Of a DNA stretch of 64,000 nucleotides, positions 33,544-43,542 are shown in pieces. A program made the translations under genes and the position numbers. This DNA is from Streptacidiphilus sp. ASG 303 (GTDB lineage Bacteria; Actinomycetota; Actinomycetes; Streptomycetales; Streptomycetaceae), in the NCBI RefSeq assembly GCF_020991365.1, contig NZ_JAJLRA010000021.1, forward strand, positions 1 through 64,000, written 5' to 3'. Under the pieces are notes generated by a model. The model ran no database searches and was not told the DNA's origin. It was given only the letters and a program-made list of their open reading frames with translations. The first letter of the stretch is position 1. Every line of letters begins with the position of its first letter.

Positions 33544-34814
33544 CCGACAGCCTCACCCCCGCCGGCGCCCCGGCCGCCCCCGCGGGCTGCCCGGCCCACG
33601 ACGGCGCCGTGGTGCTGAGCGGGCTGCAGTTCCAGCAGGCGCCCGCCGACCTGTACCGGGACCTGCGGCGCCGCCACGGCGCGGTGGCGCCGGTCGAGCT
33701 GGACGGCGGGGTGCCCGCCTGGCTGGTGCTCGGCTACCGCGAGGTGCACTACGTCACCAGCAACGACGAGCTGTTCGCCCGCGACTCGCGGCGCTGGCAC
33801 GCGTGGGACGTCATCCCGGAGGACTGGCCGCTGCTGCCGTACGTCGGCTACCAGCCGTCGGTGCTGTTCACCGAGGGCGCCGAGCACCGGCGCCGCTCCG
33901 GCGCGATCAGCGACGCCCTCTTCGGCGTCGACCAGTTCGAGCTGCAGGCGACCTGCGAGCAGATCGCCGACGAGCTGATCGACGCCTTCTCCGGGCGCGG
34001 CCACGCCGACCTGATGGCCGAGTACGCCCACCAGCTGCCGCTGCTCGCCGTCGTCCGGATGTGCGGCCTGCCCGGCGGGGAGACCGACGCCCTGGTGCGC
34101 GACCTGGCGGCCTCGCTCGACGCGGGGCCGGACGACGACCCGGTGGCGGCGTACGGGCGCGTCCAGGAGCGCATCCAGCTCCTGGTGGAGGAGAAGCGCG
34201 AGCGGCCCGGCGCGGACATCCCGTCCCGGCTGGTCCTCCACCCGGCGGGCCTGACGGACGAGCAGATCGTCCAGGACCTCATCTCGGTGATCGCCGCCGC
34301 CCAGCAGCCCACCGGCAACTGGATCGGCAACACCCTGCGGCTGATGCTCACCGACGAGCGGTTCGCGGTGAGCCTGTCCGGCGGCCGCCGCAGCGTCGGC
34401 CAGGCCCTCAACGAGGTGCTGTGGGAGGACACGCCCACGCAGAACTTCATCGGCCGCTGGGCCGCCCGCGACACCGAGCTCGGCGGCCGCCGCATCCGCC
34501 AGGGCGACCTGCTGATCCTGGGCCTGGCCGCCGCCAACACCGACCCGCAGGTGCGCCCGGACGCCGCCGCGGGCGCGGCCGGCAACCAGGCGCACCTGTC
34601 GTTCAGCCACGGCGAGCACCAGTGCCCCTACCCGGCGCCCGAGCTGGCCGAGGTGATGGCCAAGGCCGCCGTCGAGGTGCTGCTGGACCGCCTGCCCGAC
34701 GTGGTCGTGGCGGTCGACGCGGACGAGCTGGTGTGGCGTCCGTCGGTGTGGATGCGCGGACTGGCCGCCCTGCCGGTGGAGTTCTCCCCCGCGCCGGCCG
34801 CCCGGACGCACTGA
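33540..34814 (+). CDS. CYP157-type cytochrome P450 lacking the ExxR arginine
   Basis: This 424-aa soluble P450 is linked to the conservon by a 4-nt overlap. The haem-ligand region is SFSHGEHQCPYP with Cys 362. The K-helix position reads E292-V-L-W295, so the arginine of the near-universal ExxR motif is tryptophan. The CYP157 family is known for this substitution, and the N-terminal region (EDWPLLPYVGYQPSVLF) also fits it. The I-helix reads SVIAAAQQPTGNW, without the usual acid-alcohol pair. Both features suggest an atypical or non-monooxygenase role. CYP157 genes are characteristically adjacent to conservons in Streptomyces, often with a second P450. Confidence 0.85.
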   Translation: MTDSLTPAGAPAAPAGCPAHDGAVVLSGLQFQQAPADLYRDLRRRHGAVAPVELDGGVPAWLVLGYREVHYVTSNDELFARDSRRWHAWDVIPEDWPLLPYVGYQPSVLFTEGAEHRRRSGAISDALFGVDQFELQATCEQIADELIDAFSGRGHADLMAEYAHQLPLLAVVRMCGLPGGETDALVRDLAASLDAGPDDDPVAAYGRVQERIQLLVEEKRERPGADIPSRLVLHPAGLTDEQIVQDLISVIAAAQQPTGNWIGNTLRLMLTDERFAVSLSGGRRSVGQALNEVLWEDTPTQNFIGRWAARDTELGGRRIRQGDLLILGLAAANTDPQVRPDAAAGAAGNQAHLSFSHGEHQCPYPAPELAEVMAKAAVEVLLDRLPDVVVAVDADELVWRPSVWMRGLAALPVEFSPAPAARTH

Positions 34815-34919
34815 CACCCGGCGCACCGGCACCGGACGCCCCGGCACTGCGTGCCCCGGCCCCGCGTGCGCCGGAACCCGAAGCGCCGACACCCCCCGGG
34901 CGGCCGCCGTGCCCGCGCC

Positions 34920-34956
34920 GGCCGCCCGGGGCCGGTGGCCCCGGCCCCGGGCGGCC
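34920..34956. terminator. Bidirectional terminator between the two P450 genes
   Basis: Perfect 16-bp arms GGCCGCCCGGGGCCGG (34920-34935) and complement (34941-34956) enclose a 5-nt loop. It sits between the convergent stops at 34814 and 34963. Confidence 0.75.
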
Positions 34957-34962
34957 CGCCCG

Positions 34963-36213
34963 CTACTGCGCGGCGCCGGCCGCGCCGGTCCGGCCGACGG
35001 GCGTGAAGCGCACGGGCACCGACTGGGGCCCGCGGGTGAAGACGCCGGTCTCCACGGGGGTGAAGCCGTCCGCGAGGCGGATGTCGGGCATGGCGTCGAG
35101 CAGCTGGTCGACGCCGACCTCGACCTCCGCCTTCGCGAGGAGCGCGCCCACGCAGAAGTGCCGGCCCAGGGCGAAGGCCAGGTGGTCGGCGGCCGCGGAG
35201 AACGCGTTGGTCGCCGTCAGGTCCTCGCGGAAGATGTCGAAGCTGTCCGGGTCCGCGTAGCGGCGGTCGTCCCGGTTGGCCGCGCCGATCAGGCAGGTCA
35301 CGGTGGAGCCCGCGGGTATGGTGCCGCCGCTGACCTCGACGTCCGCCGACACCTGGCGCATGATCATGTGCACCGGCGGGGTGTAGCGCAGCGTCTCGGC
35401 GAACGCCCGCGCGATCAGGCTGCGGTCCTTCTGCACGGCGGCCAGCTGCTCGGGGTGCTGGAGCAGGTTCGCGAAGATCGAGGCGATCGCCTTGTCGGTG
35501 GTCTCGCCGCCCGCCGCCAGCAGCAGGCTGCAGAACGCCTTGACGTCCTCGTCGCTCATCCGGGTGCCGTCGACCTCCGCCGCGCACAGCGAGGAGAGCA
35601 GGTCGTCACCGGGGTTCTCCCGGCGCTCCTGGATGATCGGCAGCATGTACTCGGCGAACTCCTCGCGGGTCCGCAGGCCGGACGCCGTCACCTCCGGGTC
35701 CTGGCTGAGGTTGCCGAGGAAGGCGATGACCGAGGTGTACCAGCCGTGGAACCTGGCGTGGTCGCCCTTGTCCAGGCCCAGCATGTCGGCGATGACGTTC
35801 ACCGGGAAGTGGGTGGCGTAGTCGGTGACCAGGTCCGCCTCGCCGGTGTCGCGGAAGCGGTCGATGAGGTCGCGGGAGTTGCCCTCGATGACCGGGAGGA
35901 ACTTCTCCTGCAGGGCGCTGCCGCGGAAGGCGGGGGCCACCAGGGCACGGCGCACGGAGTGCTCCCGGCCGCTGAGCTGCAGGATCGTGCGGCCGTGCAC
36001 CGGCTCCAGCTGCCAGCCGTAGTTGTCCGTCGTCCAGGCGGACTCCTTGTCCTTGAACGCGCGCTCGACGTCCTCGTACCGCGAGACGATCCAGCTCTGC
36101 ATGGGCTCGTGCCAGATCAGGGGGAACTCGTCCCGCATGATGCGGTAGGCCGCGTAGGGGTCGGCCGCGAAAGCGGGGGAGAGGATGTCGGGAGCCTGCT
36201 GAGCAGTGGTCAT
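34963..36213 (-). CDS. Cytochrome P450 with canonical motifs
   Basis: This 416-aa soluble bacterial-type P450 has an I-helix oxygen-activation motif LLLAAGGETTDKA, the K-helix ExxR as AFAETLRYTPP, and the haem loop FALGRHFCVGALLAK. ATG 36213 has GGGG upstream in GGGGTAAGTCAC; the longer frame to 36249 adds non-conserved residues. It faces the CYP157-type gene tail-to-tail and is transcribed on its own or by read-through from the hydrogenase cluster, which ends with a terminator. The substrate is unknown. Its complete motif set contrasts with the defective-looking partner next door. Confidence 0.9.
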   Translation of the reverse strand: MTTAQQAPDILSPAFAADPYAAYRIMRDEFPLIWHEPMQSWIVSRYEDVERAFKDKESAWTTDNYGWQLEPVHGRTILQLSGREHSVRRALVAPAFRGSALQEKFLPVIEGNSRDLIDRFRDTGEADLVTDYATHFPVNVIADMLGLDKGDHARFHGWYTSVIAFLGNLSQDPEVTASGLRTREEFAEYMLPIIQERRENPGDDLLSSLCAAEVDGTRMSDEDVKAFCSLLLAAGGETTDKAIASIFANLLQHPEQLAAVQKDRSLIARAFAETLRYTPPVHMIMRQVSADVEVSGGTIPAGSTVTCLIGAANRDDRRYADPDSFDIFREDLTATNAFSAAADHLAFALGRHFCVGALLAKAEVEVGVDQLLDAMPDIRLADGFTPVETGVFTRGPQSVPVRFTPVGRTGAAGAAQ

Positions 36214-36335
36214 GTGACTTACCCCAGGGAATGGTTGGGACCGTCCCACCAGGGTAGGCAGGCAAGATCATGCTGGTCTAGTCCGGCCCGACCCCGAATC
36301 TCCACGATCCGTCCCCGCGGTGTGCGCGGACGGCG

Positions 36336-36364
36336 GGACCCCGCCGGGCGCGCCGGCGGGGTCC
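36336..36364 (-). terminator. Terminator after hypE
   Basis: Perfect 12-bp arms GGACCCCGCCGG and CCGGCGGGGTCC with a 5-nt loop lie 12 bp beyond the hypE stop on the leftward strand. It should end the hydrogenase transcript. Confidence 0.7.
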
Positions 36365-36375
36365 GGGGCCGTCCC

Positions 36376-37470
36376 TCAGCAGATCCGCGGCAGCTGCTCG
36401 CCCAGCGGCAGGTCCACCACCCGCGTGCCGCCGAGCCCGGTCCGGGCCACCACCATGCCCGGGTGGTCCGCCGTGCACTCGCCGACCACCGCCGCGCCCG
36501 CGCCCAGCGGGTGCGCCCGCATCGCCGCCAGCACCGCGTCGGCCTCCGCCCGGGGCACGAACGCCACCAGCCGCCCCTCGTTGGCGACGTACCAGGGGTC
36601 CAGGCCCAGCATCCCGCAGGCGTTGGCCACCTCCGGCGGCACCGGCACGCTGCGCTCCTGCACCACCACGCCGACGCCCGCCGCCGCCGCGATCTCGCAC
36701 AGCGCGGCCGCCAGGCCGCCGCGGGTCGGGTCGCGCAGCACGTGCAGGTCCCGGGTGGCGGCGAGCATGGCCTCCACCAGTCCGCCGAGGGCGGCGCAGT
36801 CGCTCTCCACCTCCACCCCGAACTCCAGGCCCTCCCGCACGCTCAGCACCGCCACCCCGTGCAGGCCCACCGGGCCGCTGACGATCACCACGTCGCCGGG
36901 GACCGCCCGCTGCGGGCGGATGTCCACGCCGTCCGGGACCAGCCCGATCCCGGACGTGCACAGGTACACGCCGTCGCCGTGCCCGGCCTCGACCACCTTG
37001 GTGTCCCCGGTGGCGACCTGCACGCCCGCCGTGCGGGCGGCGGCGCCGACCGCCTCGGCGACCCGCGCCACCACCGCTGTCTCGACCCCTTCCTCCAGGA
37101 CGAAGGCGCAGGACAGGTACGCGGGGCGGGCGCCGCTCATGGCCAGGTCGTTGACGGTGCCGTTGACGGCCAGGTCGCCGATGGAGCCGCCGGGGAAGAA
37201 GAGCGGCCGCACCACGAAGGTGTCGGTGGAGAACGCCAGCCGGGCCCCGCCCAGGTCGAGCACCGCCGAGTCGGCCAGGGCGGCGAGCGTCCCGTTGCCG
37301 TAGGCGGGGGCGAAGACGTGCCGCACCAGCTCGGCGGAGAGCGCCCCGCCGCCGCCGTGGCCCATCACGACGCGGGGGTGGTCGCGCAGCGGCGCCGGGC
37401 AGGTCCAGCCGGAGACGTCGGGCGCTCCGGCCCCCGCGGGGGCGGCGGGGGCGGTCTCGGTGTCAGACAA
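36376..37470 (-). CDS. hypE: HypE, carbamoyl-dehydratase of hydrogenase maturation
   Basis: This 364-aa protein dehydrates the carbamoyl group on its C-terminal cysteine to cyanide for the Fe(CN)2CO centre. It is AIRS/PurM-like with the N-terminal [14 protein letters not shown] motif, TDTFVV, and VNDLAMSGA. The C-terminus is PRIC with the terminal cysteine that HypF modifies. The TTG start at 37470 overlaps the hypD end by 8 nt and follows GGAGGCGAG. It is the last gene of the cluster before a terminator. Confidence 0.95.
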   Translation of the reverse strand: MSDTETAPAAPAGAGAPDVSGWTCPAPLRDHPRVVMGHGGGGALSAELVRHVFAPAYGNGTLAALADSAVLDLGGARLAFSTDTFVVRPLFFPGGSIGDLAVNGTVNDLAMSGARPAYLSCAFVLEEGVETAVVARVAEAVGAAARTAGVQVATGDTKVVEAGHGDGVYLCTSGIGLVPDGVDIRPQRAVPGDVVIVSGPVGLHGVAVLSVREGLEFGVEVESDCAALGGLVEAMLAATRDLHVLRDPTRGGLAAALCEIAAAAGVGVVVQERSVPVPPEVANACGMLGLDPWYVANEGRLVAFVPRAEADAVLAAMRAHPLGAGAAVVGECTADHPGMVVARTGLGGTRVVDLPLGEQLPRIC

Positions 37471-38662
37471 CGGGGCTCGCCTCCACGGACGGCGTGACGG
37501 GGGACGGTGCGGCGGGGGACGGTGTGCCGGGGGGAGGTGCGGCGTGGGAGGACGCGGCGGACCGGGCCGCCGGCCCGCCCAGGCGCCGGTACAGGTGGTA
37601 CGCCGCGCAGGCGCCCTCGCTGGAGACCATCGTGGCGCCCAGCGGGGTGCGCGGGGTGCACGCGGTGCCGAACGCCTCGCACTCGTGCGGCTTGATCAGG
37701 CCCTGCAGCACCTCGCCGCTGCGGCACTCCGCCGGCTCGCGGGTGGCGATGCCCTCCACGGCGAAGCGCGCCTCGGCGTCGTACGCCCGGTACCGCTCCG
37801 AGAGCCGCCAGCCGCTGTCCGGGATGGTGCCGATGCCGCGCCACGCCCGGTCGACGACCTCGAAGACGTCGGCGAGCACGGCCCGCGCCGCCGGGTTGCC
37901 CTCGGGCCGCACCGCGCGGGCGTAGGCGTTGTCGACGGTGTGCTCCCCGCGCTCCAGCTGCCGCACGGCCCGCCGGACGCCCTCCAGGATGTCCAGCGGT
38001 TCGAAGCCCGTGACCACGACCGGAACCCGGTACCGCTCCGCCAGCGGCGGGTACTCCGCCACCCCCATGACGCTGCACACGTGCCCGGCCGCGAGGAACG
38101 CCTGCACCCGGCAGGAGGGGGAGCGCATGACCGCCTCGATGGCGGGCGGCACCCGCACGTGCGAGACCAGCATGCTGAAGTTGCGGACGCCGAGCCGGTG
38201 GGCCTGGAGCACCGCCATGGCGTTGGGCGGCGCGGTGGTCTCGAAGCCGATGCCGAAGAAGACCACCTCGCGGTCCGGGTTCCGCCGCGCGATCCGCAGC
38301 GCGTCCAGCGGCGAGTACACGACGCGGACGTCGCCCCCCTCGCCGCGCACCCGGAACAGGTCGCGCCCGGTCCCCGGCACCCGCAGCATGTCGCCGAAGG
38401 AGCAGAAGAACACCCCCGGCCGGGAGGCGATCTCCAGCGCCTTGTCGATGACCTCCAGCGGCGTCACGCACACCGGGCAGCCGGGGCCGTGGATCAGCTC
38501 GACCTCCTCCGGCAGCAGCTGGTCGATGCCGTGCCGGATGATCGAGTGGGTCTGCCCGCCGCACACCTCCATCAGCGCCCACGGCCGGGTCACCGCCGCC
38601 CTGATGTCCTCCAGCAGGCGCCGGGCCGCCGCCGGGTCCTGGAACTCCTCGACGTACCTCAC
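37463..38662 (-). CDS. hypD: HypD, Fe-S scaffold for Fe(CN)2CO assembly
   Basis: This 399-aa protein works with HypC to assemble the iron-cyanide-carbonyl group. Conserved segments: [41 protein letters not shown], and a C-terminal Fe-S region with [13 protein letters not shown] and [12 protein letters not shown] Ser/Pro/Ala-rich tail of about 35 residues follows the last conserved segment. GTG 38662 overlaps the hypC stop (GTGA). Confidence 0.95.
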   Translation of the reverse strand: MRYVEEFQDPAAARRLLEDIRAAVTRPWALMEVCGGQTHSIIRHGIDQLLPEEVELIHGPGCPVCVTPLEVIDKALEIASRPGVFFCSFGDMLRVPGTGRDLFRVRGEGGDVRVVYSPLDALRIARRNPDREVVFFGIGFETTAPPNAMAVLQAHRLGVRNFSMLVSHVRVPPAIEAVMRSPSCRVQAFLAAGHVCSVMGVAEYPPLAERYRVPVVVTGFEPLDILEGVRRAVRQLERGEHTVDNAYARAVRPEGNPAARAVLADVFEVVDRAWRGIGTIPDSGWRLSERYRAYDAEARFAVEGIATREPAECRSGEVLQGLIKPHECEAFGTACTPRTPLGATMVSSEGACAAYHLYRRLGGPAARSAASSHAAPPPGTPSPAAPSPVTPSVEASPVV

Positions 38663-38949
38663 GCCTGTGCCTCCCCCTCGTGCTCGCGCGCGGCCTGCTC
38701 CCAGGCGTCGCCGAACTCCTCCTCCAGCAGCCCGAGGCCCTCGAAGAGGGCGAGCGTCTGCCGCGCCGACTCCTCGTCCAGCCGCTGCAGCGCGAAGCCG
38801 ACGTGCACGATGGCGTACTCGCCGACCCGCAGGTCCGGCAGGTACTCCAGGCAGACGTCCTTCACCACACCGCCGAAGTCGACGGACGCCATCCGCACGC
38901 CGTCCCGCTCCTCGATCTCCAGCACTCTGCCGGGTACCGCCAGGCACAT
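38659..38949 (-). CDS. hypC: HypC, hydrogenase maturation chaperone
   Basis: This 96-aa chaperone carries the Fe group from HypD to the large subunit. It starts MCLAVPGRV with the essential Cys 2, and [19 protein letters not shown] is typical of the family. It has a longer acidic C-terminus than Escherichia coli HypC. ATG 38949 follows GAGGAGACAG. It is separated from hypF by 149 bp, the largest gap within the hyp genes. Confidence 0.95.
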   Translation of the reverse strand: MCLAVPGRVLEIEERDGVRMASVDFGGVVKDVCLEYLPDLRVGEYAIVHVGFALQRLDEESARQTLALFEGLGLLEEEFGDAWEQAAREHEGEAQA

Positions 38950-39098
38950 CGGGCTGTCTCCTCTCGTCCGCCGGGGCGTCCGGTCGTTCCGTCGCCGTGT
39001 CGTGTCGCGTCGTGGTGTCGCTGTCGCTGTCGTCCCGTCGTCGGGCGCCGGGCCGCCCGGCCGTCCGGGGCCCCCGGGAGACCCGGGGCCCCGGCCGG

Positions 39099-41456
39099 TC
39101 AGGCCGTGCGCGCGGCGACGACCAGCTGGCCCAGGGCCAGCCCCCCGTCGCCCGGCGGGACCAGGCGGTGCCGCAGCACCGTGAAACCGTCGCGGCGCAG
39201 GCCCCGCGCGCAGTCGGCGGCCAGCAGCGCGTTGGCGAGGACACCCCCGCTCAGCGCCACCGTGTCCAGCCCGTGCCGGGCGCGGGCCTCGGCGCAGACC
39301 CGCCGGACCAGGCCCGCCACGGCGGCGTGGAAGCGCACCGCGACCACCCCCGCCGGCGCGCCGCGCCGCAGGTCGGAGACGGCGGCCGCCAGCACGGGCG
39401 CCGGGTCCGCGGCCAGCGGCCGCCCCGGGCCCGGCGCCCGCAGCGCGAAGCGGTACCCCGGCCCGGCCGGGCCGCCCCAGGCCGCCGCGGCGGCCTCCAG
39501 CTCCAGGGCGGCCTGCGCCTCGTACCCGGCCCGGTGGCACACCCCGGCCAGCGAGGAGACCGCGTCGAAGAGGCGGCCCATGCTGGAGGTCGGCACGCAG
39601 CCGGTGCCGCGCTCCAGCTGCCGCGCCAGCACCGGCCGCTCCTCCTCCGGGCAGGCGGCGGTGCACGGCAGGTCGGCCGCCCAGGGCAGGCCCGCCGCCC
39701 GCAGGTGAGCCAGCGCCATCCGGTACGGGCGGCGCACCGCCGCGTCGCCGCCCGGCAGCGGCACGTACGCCAGGTGCGCGAACCGCCGGAAGCCCACGTA
39801 GTCGGCCAGCAGGAACTCGCCGCCCCACACCGCGCCGTCGTCGCCGTGGCCGGTGCCGTCGAAGGCGACGCCGATCACCGGGCGGGCGCCGTCCAGGCCG
39901 TTCTCCGCCATGCAGGCCGCGACGTGCGCGTGGTGGTGCTGCACCAGCCGCAGCGGCCGGCCCGCCGCCCGCTCGCGCGCCCAACGCGCCGAGCGGTAGC
40001 CGGGGTGCCGGTCGGCGGCCAGCAGGCCGGGGGAGACGCCGGTCAGGGCCTCCAGGTGCCGCTCGGCGGCACCGAAGGCGGTCAGGGCCGCCAGGCCGTC
40101 CATGTCGCCGACGTGCGCCGACAGCCAGGCGCGGCGCCCCTCGCCGAGGCAGAACGCGTTCTTCAGGTCCCCGCCCACCGCGAGTGCGGGCGCCACCGGT
40201 ACCGGCAGCGCCACCGGCAGCGGCGCGTACCCGCGCGAGCGGCGCACCGGTAGCGCCTCGCCGTCCACCACCCGCACCACCGAGTCGTCGCAGGGCACCG
40301 CGATCGGCCGGTCGTGGACCAGCCAGGCGTCGGCGATCCCCGCCAGCCGCTCCAGCGCCTCGTCGTCGCCGGTGGCGATGGGCTCCCCGGCGCGGTTGCC
40401 GCTCGTCATGACGAGCAGCCGGGGGCCGGGCGGGTCGCCGGGCAGGCCCAGCAGCAGGTGGTGCAGCGGCGTGTACGGCAGCACCACCCCCAGGTCGGCG
40501 CTGCCGGGCGCGACGGCGTCCGCCACCGGGGGCGCGTCGGCGGGGAGGGCGGCGCCGGTGCGGCGGCGCAGCAGCACGATCGGGCGGGCGGCGCCGCTCA
40601 GCAGGGCGCGCTCGGCGGGTCCGACGCGGACCAGCCGCTCCACGTCGGCCAGGTCACGGGCCATCAGGGCGAACGGCTTGTCCCCGCGCGCCTTGCGGCG
40701 GCGCAGCAGGGCCACGGCCGCCCCGTCGCCGGCGTCGCAGGCCAGGTGGTAGCCGCCCACGCCCTTGACCGCCACCACCGCGCCCCGCGCCAGCAGGCGC
40801 CGGGCCTGCGCCACCGGGTCCGCCCCGGGCACCGCGCCCGGGCCCACCAGCCGCAGCCGGGGGCCGCAGTCGGGGCAGGCGACCGGCTGCGCGTGGAAGC
40901 GGCGGTCGGACGGGTCGCGGTACTCGTGCGCGCAGCGCGGGCACATCGGGAAGCCGGCCATGGTCGTCGCCGCCCGGTCGTACGGCAGGCCGGTGACGAC
41001 GGTGAAGCGGGGCCCGCAGTGCGTGCAGACGGCGAAGGGGTGCCGGTGGCGCCGGTCCGCCGGATCGCGCACCTCGGCCAGGCAGGCGTCGCAGACGGCC
41101 GTGTCGGCCGGGACGAGGGTGCGGGCGGCGCCCCCGCCGCGGGAGGCGGCGACGGCGAAGCCGGCGGCGCCCGTCGGGGGCAGCTCCTCGTGGACGACGG
41201 ACTCCACGGCGGCCAGCGGCGGCGCCTCCGCGCCGATCCGGGCGCAGAAGGCGGCGACGGCCTCCGGCGGGCCCTCCACCTCGGCGACGACGCCCTCGGC
41301 GGTGTTGGCGACGTGGCCCGACAGTCCCAGTCCGACGGCCAGCGCGTGTGCGAACGGCCGGAAGCCGACACCCTGCACCACCCCGCGCACGGTCACCCGC
41401 CGCCGCTCGGCCGCGGCGGGTGCGACGGCGGGGGCGGCTCCCCCGGCCCCCGTCAC
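39099..41456 (-). CDS. hypF: HypF, carbamoyltransferase of hydrogenase maturation
   Basis: This 785-aa protein transfers a carbamoyl group from carbamoyl phosphate to the HypE cysteine. Domains in order: acylphosphatase ([19 protein letters not shown]), two zinc-finger pairs (CDACLAEV with [16 protein letters not shown] with CPDCGPR), YrdC-like ([28 protein letters not shown]), and a Kae1-like carbamoyltransferase ([34 protein letters not shown]). GTG 41456 overlaps the hypB stop (GTGA). Residues 1-20 before the acylphosphatase are Ala/Pro-rich. Confidence 0.95.
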   Translation of the reverse strand: MTGAGGAAPAVAPAAAERRRVTVRGVVQGVGFRPFAHALAVGLGLSGHVANTAEGVVAEVEGPPEAVAAFCARIGAEAPPLAAVESVVHEELPPTGAAGFAVAASRGGGAARTLVPADTAVCDACLAEVRDPADRRHRHPFAVCTHCGPRFTVVTGLPYDRAATTMAGFPMCPRCAHEYRDPSDRRFHAQPVACPDCGPRLRLVGPGAVPGADPVAQARRLLARGAVVAVKGVGGYHLACDAGDGAAVALLRRRKARGDKPFALMARDLADVERLVRVGPAERALLSGAARPIVLLRRRTGAALPADAPPVADAVAPGSADLGVVLPYTPLHHLLLGLPGDPPGPRLLVMTSGNRAGEPIATGDDEALERLAGIADAWLVHDRPIAVPCDDSVVRVVDGEALPVRRSRGYAPLPVALPVPVAPALAVGGDLKNAFCLGEGRRAWLSAHVGDMDGLAALTAFGAAERHLEALTGVSPGLLAADRHPGYRSARWARERAAGRPLRLVQHHHAHVAACMAENGLDGARPVIGVAFDGTGHGDDGAVWGGEFLLADYVGFRRFAHLAYVPLPGGDAAVRRPYRMALAHLRAAGLPWAADLPCTAACPEEERPVLARQLERGTGCVPTSSMGRLFDAVSSLAGVCHRAGYEAQAALELEAAAAAWGGPAGPGYRFALRAPGPGRPLAADPAPVLAAAVSDLRRGAPAGVVAVRFHAAVAGLVRRVCAEARARHGLDTVALSGGVLANALLAADCARGLRRDGFTVLRHRLVPPGDGGLALGQLVVAARTA

Positions 41457-42283
41457 GGCCGGGTGCGGGCGGGGTCGTCGCGGACGGCGGAGCCGTGGTG
41501 GTCGCCCTGGTCGTGCCCGCGCCCGCGGTCGTGGCCGTGTTCGTGGTCGCCGCCGTGCCCGTGGCCGGTCCCGTGCCCGTGCGCCCCGCCCACCGCCAGG
41601 CGGGCCATCACCGGCCGGTGCGCCGGGACGCCCCGCTGCACCGCGACCGCCCGGTCCAGCAGCAGCCCGACCCCCTCGCCGCGTCGTACGGAGGTGAACA
41701 CCACCTCCACCCCCGGGTTGACCTGCTGCACCGCCGCCAGGAACGCCTCCCGGTCGAAGCCGGCCGGACCGGCGAGGTCCGCCTTGGTGACCACCACCAG
41801 CTGGGCGAGCCCGAACGCCGTCGGGTACTTCAGCGGCTTGTCCTCGCCCTCGGTCACCGACGCCAGGACCACCCGCAGCGACTCGCCCAGGTCGTAGGAG
41901 GCCGGGCAGACCAGGTTGCCGACGTTCTCCACGAACAGCAGCCGCACGCCGTCCGGCAGCCACCCGTCCAGGTGGCGGCCGAGCATGCCCGCCTCCAGGT
42001 GGCACAGCCCGTCGGTGAGCACCTGCTTCACGGGCGCGCCGGACCGCGCCAGCCGCCGCGCGTCGTTCTCCGTGGCCAGGTCCGCGGTGAGGGCCGCGAC
42101 CGGCACCCCGCGCTCGCGCGCGCGGGTCAGCTCGGCCTCCAGCAGCGCCGTCTTGCCGCTGCCGGGACTGGAGAGCAGGTTGACGACGGCGGTCCCGCGC
42201 GCGGCCAGGGCGGCGCGCAGCCGCTGCGCGCCGCGGTCGTTCTCGGCGAGCACGGCCTGCTGGAGTTCGGCGACACGGCACAC
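41453..42283 (-). CDS. hypB: HypB, nickel-inserting GTPase with a C-terminal His-rich tail
   Basis: This 276-aa GTPase inserts nickel into the hydrogenase large subunit. G1 is [13 protein letters not shown], metal-site residues lie in [11 protein letters not shown], and [15 protein letters not shown] and VVVTKADL follow. It starts MCRVAEL with Cys 2. The histidine-rich nickel-storage stretch (about 15 His among Gly/Asp in the last 45 residues) is at the C-terminus; in most described HypB proteins it is near the N-terminus. It lies 6 bp after hypA and overlaps hypF. Confidence 0.95.
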   Translation of the reverse strand: MCRVAELQQAVLAENDRGAQRLRAALAARGTAVVNLLSSPGSGKTALLEAELTRARERGVPVAALTADLATENDARRLARSGAPVKQVLTDGLCHLEAGMLGRHLDGWLPDGVRLLFVENVGNLVCPASYDLGESLRVVLASVTEGEDKPLKYPTAFGLAQLVVVTKADLAGPAGFDREAFLAAVQQVNPGVEVVFTSVRRGEGVGLLLDRAVAVQRGVPAHRPVMARLAVGGAHGHGTGHGHGGDHEHGHDRGRGHDQGDHHGSAVRDDPARTRP

Positions 42284-42289
42284 GGGGGA

Positions 42290-42682
42290 TCAGCCCTCCT
42301 CGGGGACGGTGGGACGGGCCGGGCGGTCGGCCCAGTGCACGGCGGCGATCTGCAGCTCCCGCCCGGACAGCAGCTCCGCTGCGCCGCCGCCGCACCGCGG
42401 GCAGCCGAGCCGCGGCGGCATGCCGGTGTCCCACTCCCCGCCGCAGGGGCCGCAGCGGGCCCGGCCGGGCACGGCCTCGGTGCGCAGCTCGGCGCCCTCC
42501 AGGACGGTGCCCTCGCAGGCGAGCGAGAAGCAGAAGTGCAGGGAGTCGGGGACCACCCCGGCGAGTTCGCCGACCCGCAGGTGCACGCGCTCCACGGCGC
42601 GGCCGTCCGCCTCCGGCCCCCCGGCCCGCGCCGCCTCCTCGACCTGCCCCACCACGGCCAGCGCGATCGACATCTCGTGCAC
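42290..42682 (-). CDS. hypA: HypA, nickel metallochaperone
   Basis: This 130-aa nickel chaperone has the N-terminal nickel site MHEMSIAL (GTG 42682 as Met, then His 2 and Glu 3) and a zinc site with two CxxC pairs (RCGPCGGEW and GCPRCGGG). The chosen start places His 2 directly after Met, as the nickel site requires; the longer frame to 42817 would not. It is followed by hypB at 6 bp. Confidence 0.95.
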   Translation of the reverse strand: MHEMSIALAVVGQVEEAARAGGPEADGRAVERVHLRVGELAGVVPDSLHFCFSLACEGTVLEGAELRTEAVPGRARCGPCGGEWDTGMPPRLGCPRCGGGAAELLSGRELQIAAVHWADRPARPTVPEEG

Positions 42683-42806
42683 GGGGGATCGGCCTCTCTG
42701 CGGTGGGCGGCCCGACCGGTCCATTACAGGCCGGACCCGCGGGGGGCCCGTCCCGCCACGCCGCCGCCGGGCGGCGGCGTCCGCCGTTCGGGCCCGGGGC
42801 GGCGGC

Positions 42807-42920
42807 TCACATCGCACGCATCCTCAGGTAGCGCCTCAGGTCCGGCAGGTTGACGGCGACGACGGCCGCGACGGCGGCGACGGCCGCCAGGGCGGCCACG
42901 GCGACGGTGGGCTTCCGCAT
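42807..42920 (-). CDS. 37-aa small membrane peptide (DUF6893-like) in the hydrogenase cluster
   Basis: ATG 42920 to TGA 42807-42809 encodes a basic start (MRKP), one Ala/Val-rich membrane helix of about 20 residues, and a basic end NLPDLRRYLRMRAM. It lies between the maturation protease and hypA on the same strand, with about 90 and 124 bp to its neighbours. The pattern matches small DUF6893-type proteins as I remember them. It may anchor or stabilise the hydrogenase or a maturation complex at the membrane, which is an inference. Confidence 0.65.
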   Translation of the reverse strand: MRKPTVAVAALAAVAAVAAVVAVNLPDLRRYLRMRAM

Positions 42921-43011
42921 GGTGCTCTGCTCCTCGGTCTCGTCCGGTACGGAGGTCCCGTCCGGTGGTGTCCCGCCGCGGCCGGACCGCGGTCCGGCCG
43001 CCCGCGGGCCG

Positions 43012-43542
43012 TCAGCCGGCGGCGGGCGCCGGCCGGCGCAGCTCGTCCCGCACGACCCGCAGGACGAGGCGGACGGCCTCGTCCACGGCCGCGGCGACGG
43101 GTGCGCTCAGGCCGATGCCCTCCTCCAGGCAGGCGGGTTCGCACCCCACGACGAGCACCCGGCGCGGCCTGCCGCAGCCGGTGCCCGCGCTGAGGGTGTC
43201 CAGCAGCGACAGGACGGCGTCCGGGGTCATCCGGTGGCCGTCCAGGACCGCGCCCGGGGGCCCGGCCGCGCCCTCGGCGGAGGCGTCGACGAGGCGGAGG
43301 GTGCCCGGGGGGCCGCCCCGCGCGAGGGCGTCCACCAGGACCGCCGTCCGGCAGCCGTCGAGCAGCCGGTACGCCAGGTGGACGCCGCGCACCCCGGTGT
43401 CGACGACCTCGACGCCCTCCGGCAGCCGCTGCGCGGCCAGCCGCCGGACCACCTCCACGCCGAAGCCGTCGTCGCCGAGGAAGACGTTGCCGATGCCCGC
43501 GACCAGGACCTCCCCGGCCGCGCCGGTGCCGTCGGTGCTCAC
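43012..43542 (-). CDS. Hydrogenase maturation protease (HyaD/HycI-like, M52 family)
   Basis: This 176-aa nickel-dependent endopeptidase is predicted to remove the C-terminal tail of the large subunit after nickel insertion. The GIGNVFLGDDGFGVEV motif holds the first metal acid, a second acid lies in TAVLVDALAR, and a histidine lies in LDGHRMTPD. GTG 43542 overlaps the previous stop (GTGA). It is encoded in the same operon as its probable substrate HhyL. The longer frame to 44241 is a shadow of the upstream gene. Confidence 0.9.
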   Translation of the reverse strand: MSTDGTGAAGEVLVAGIGNVFLGDDGFGVEVVRRLAAQRLPEGVEVVDTGVRGVHLAYRLLDGCRTAVLVDALARGGPPGTLRLVDASAEGAAGPPGAVLDGHRMTPDAVLSLLDTLSAGTGCGRPRRVLVVGCEPACLEEGIGLSAPVAAAVDEAVRLVLRVVRDELRRPAPAAG

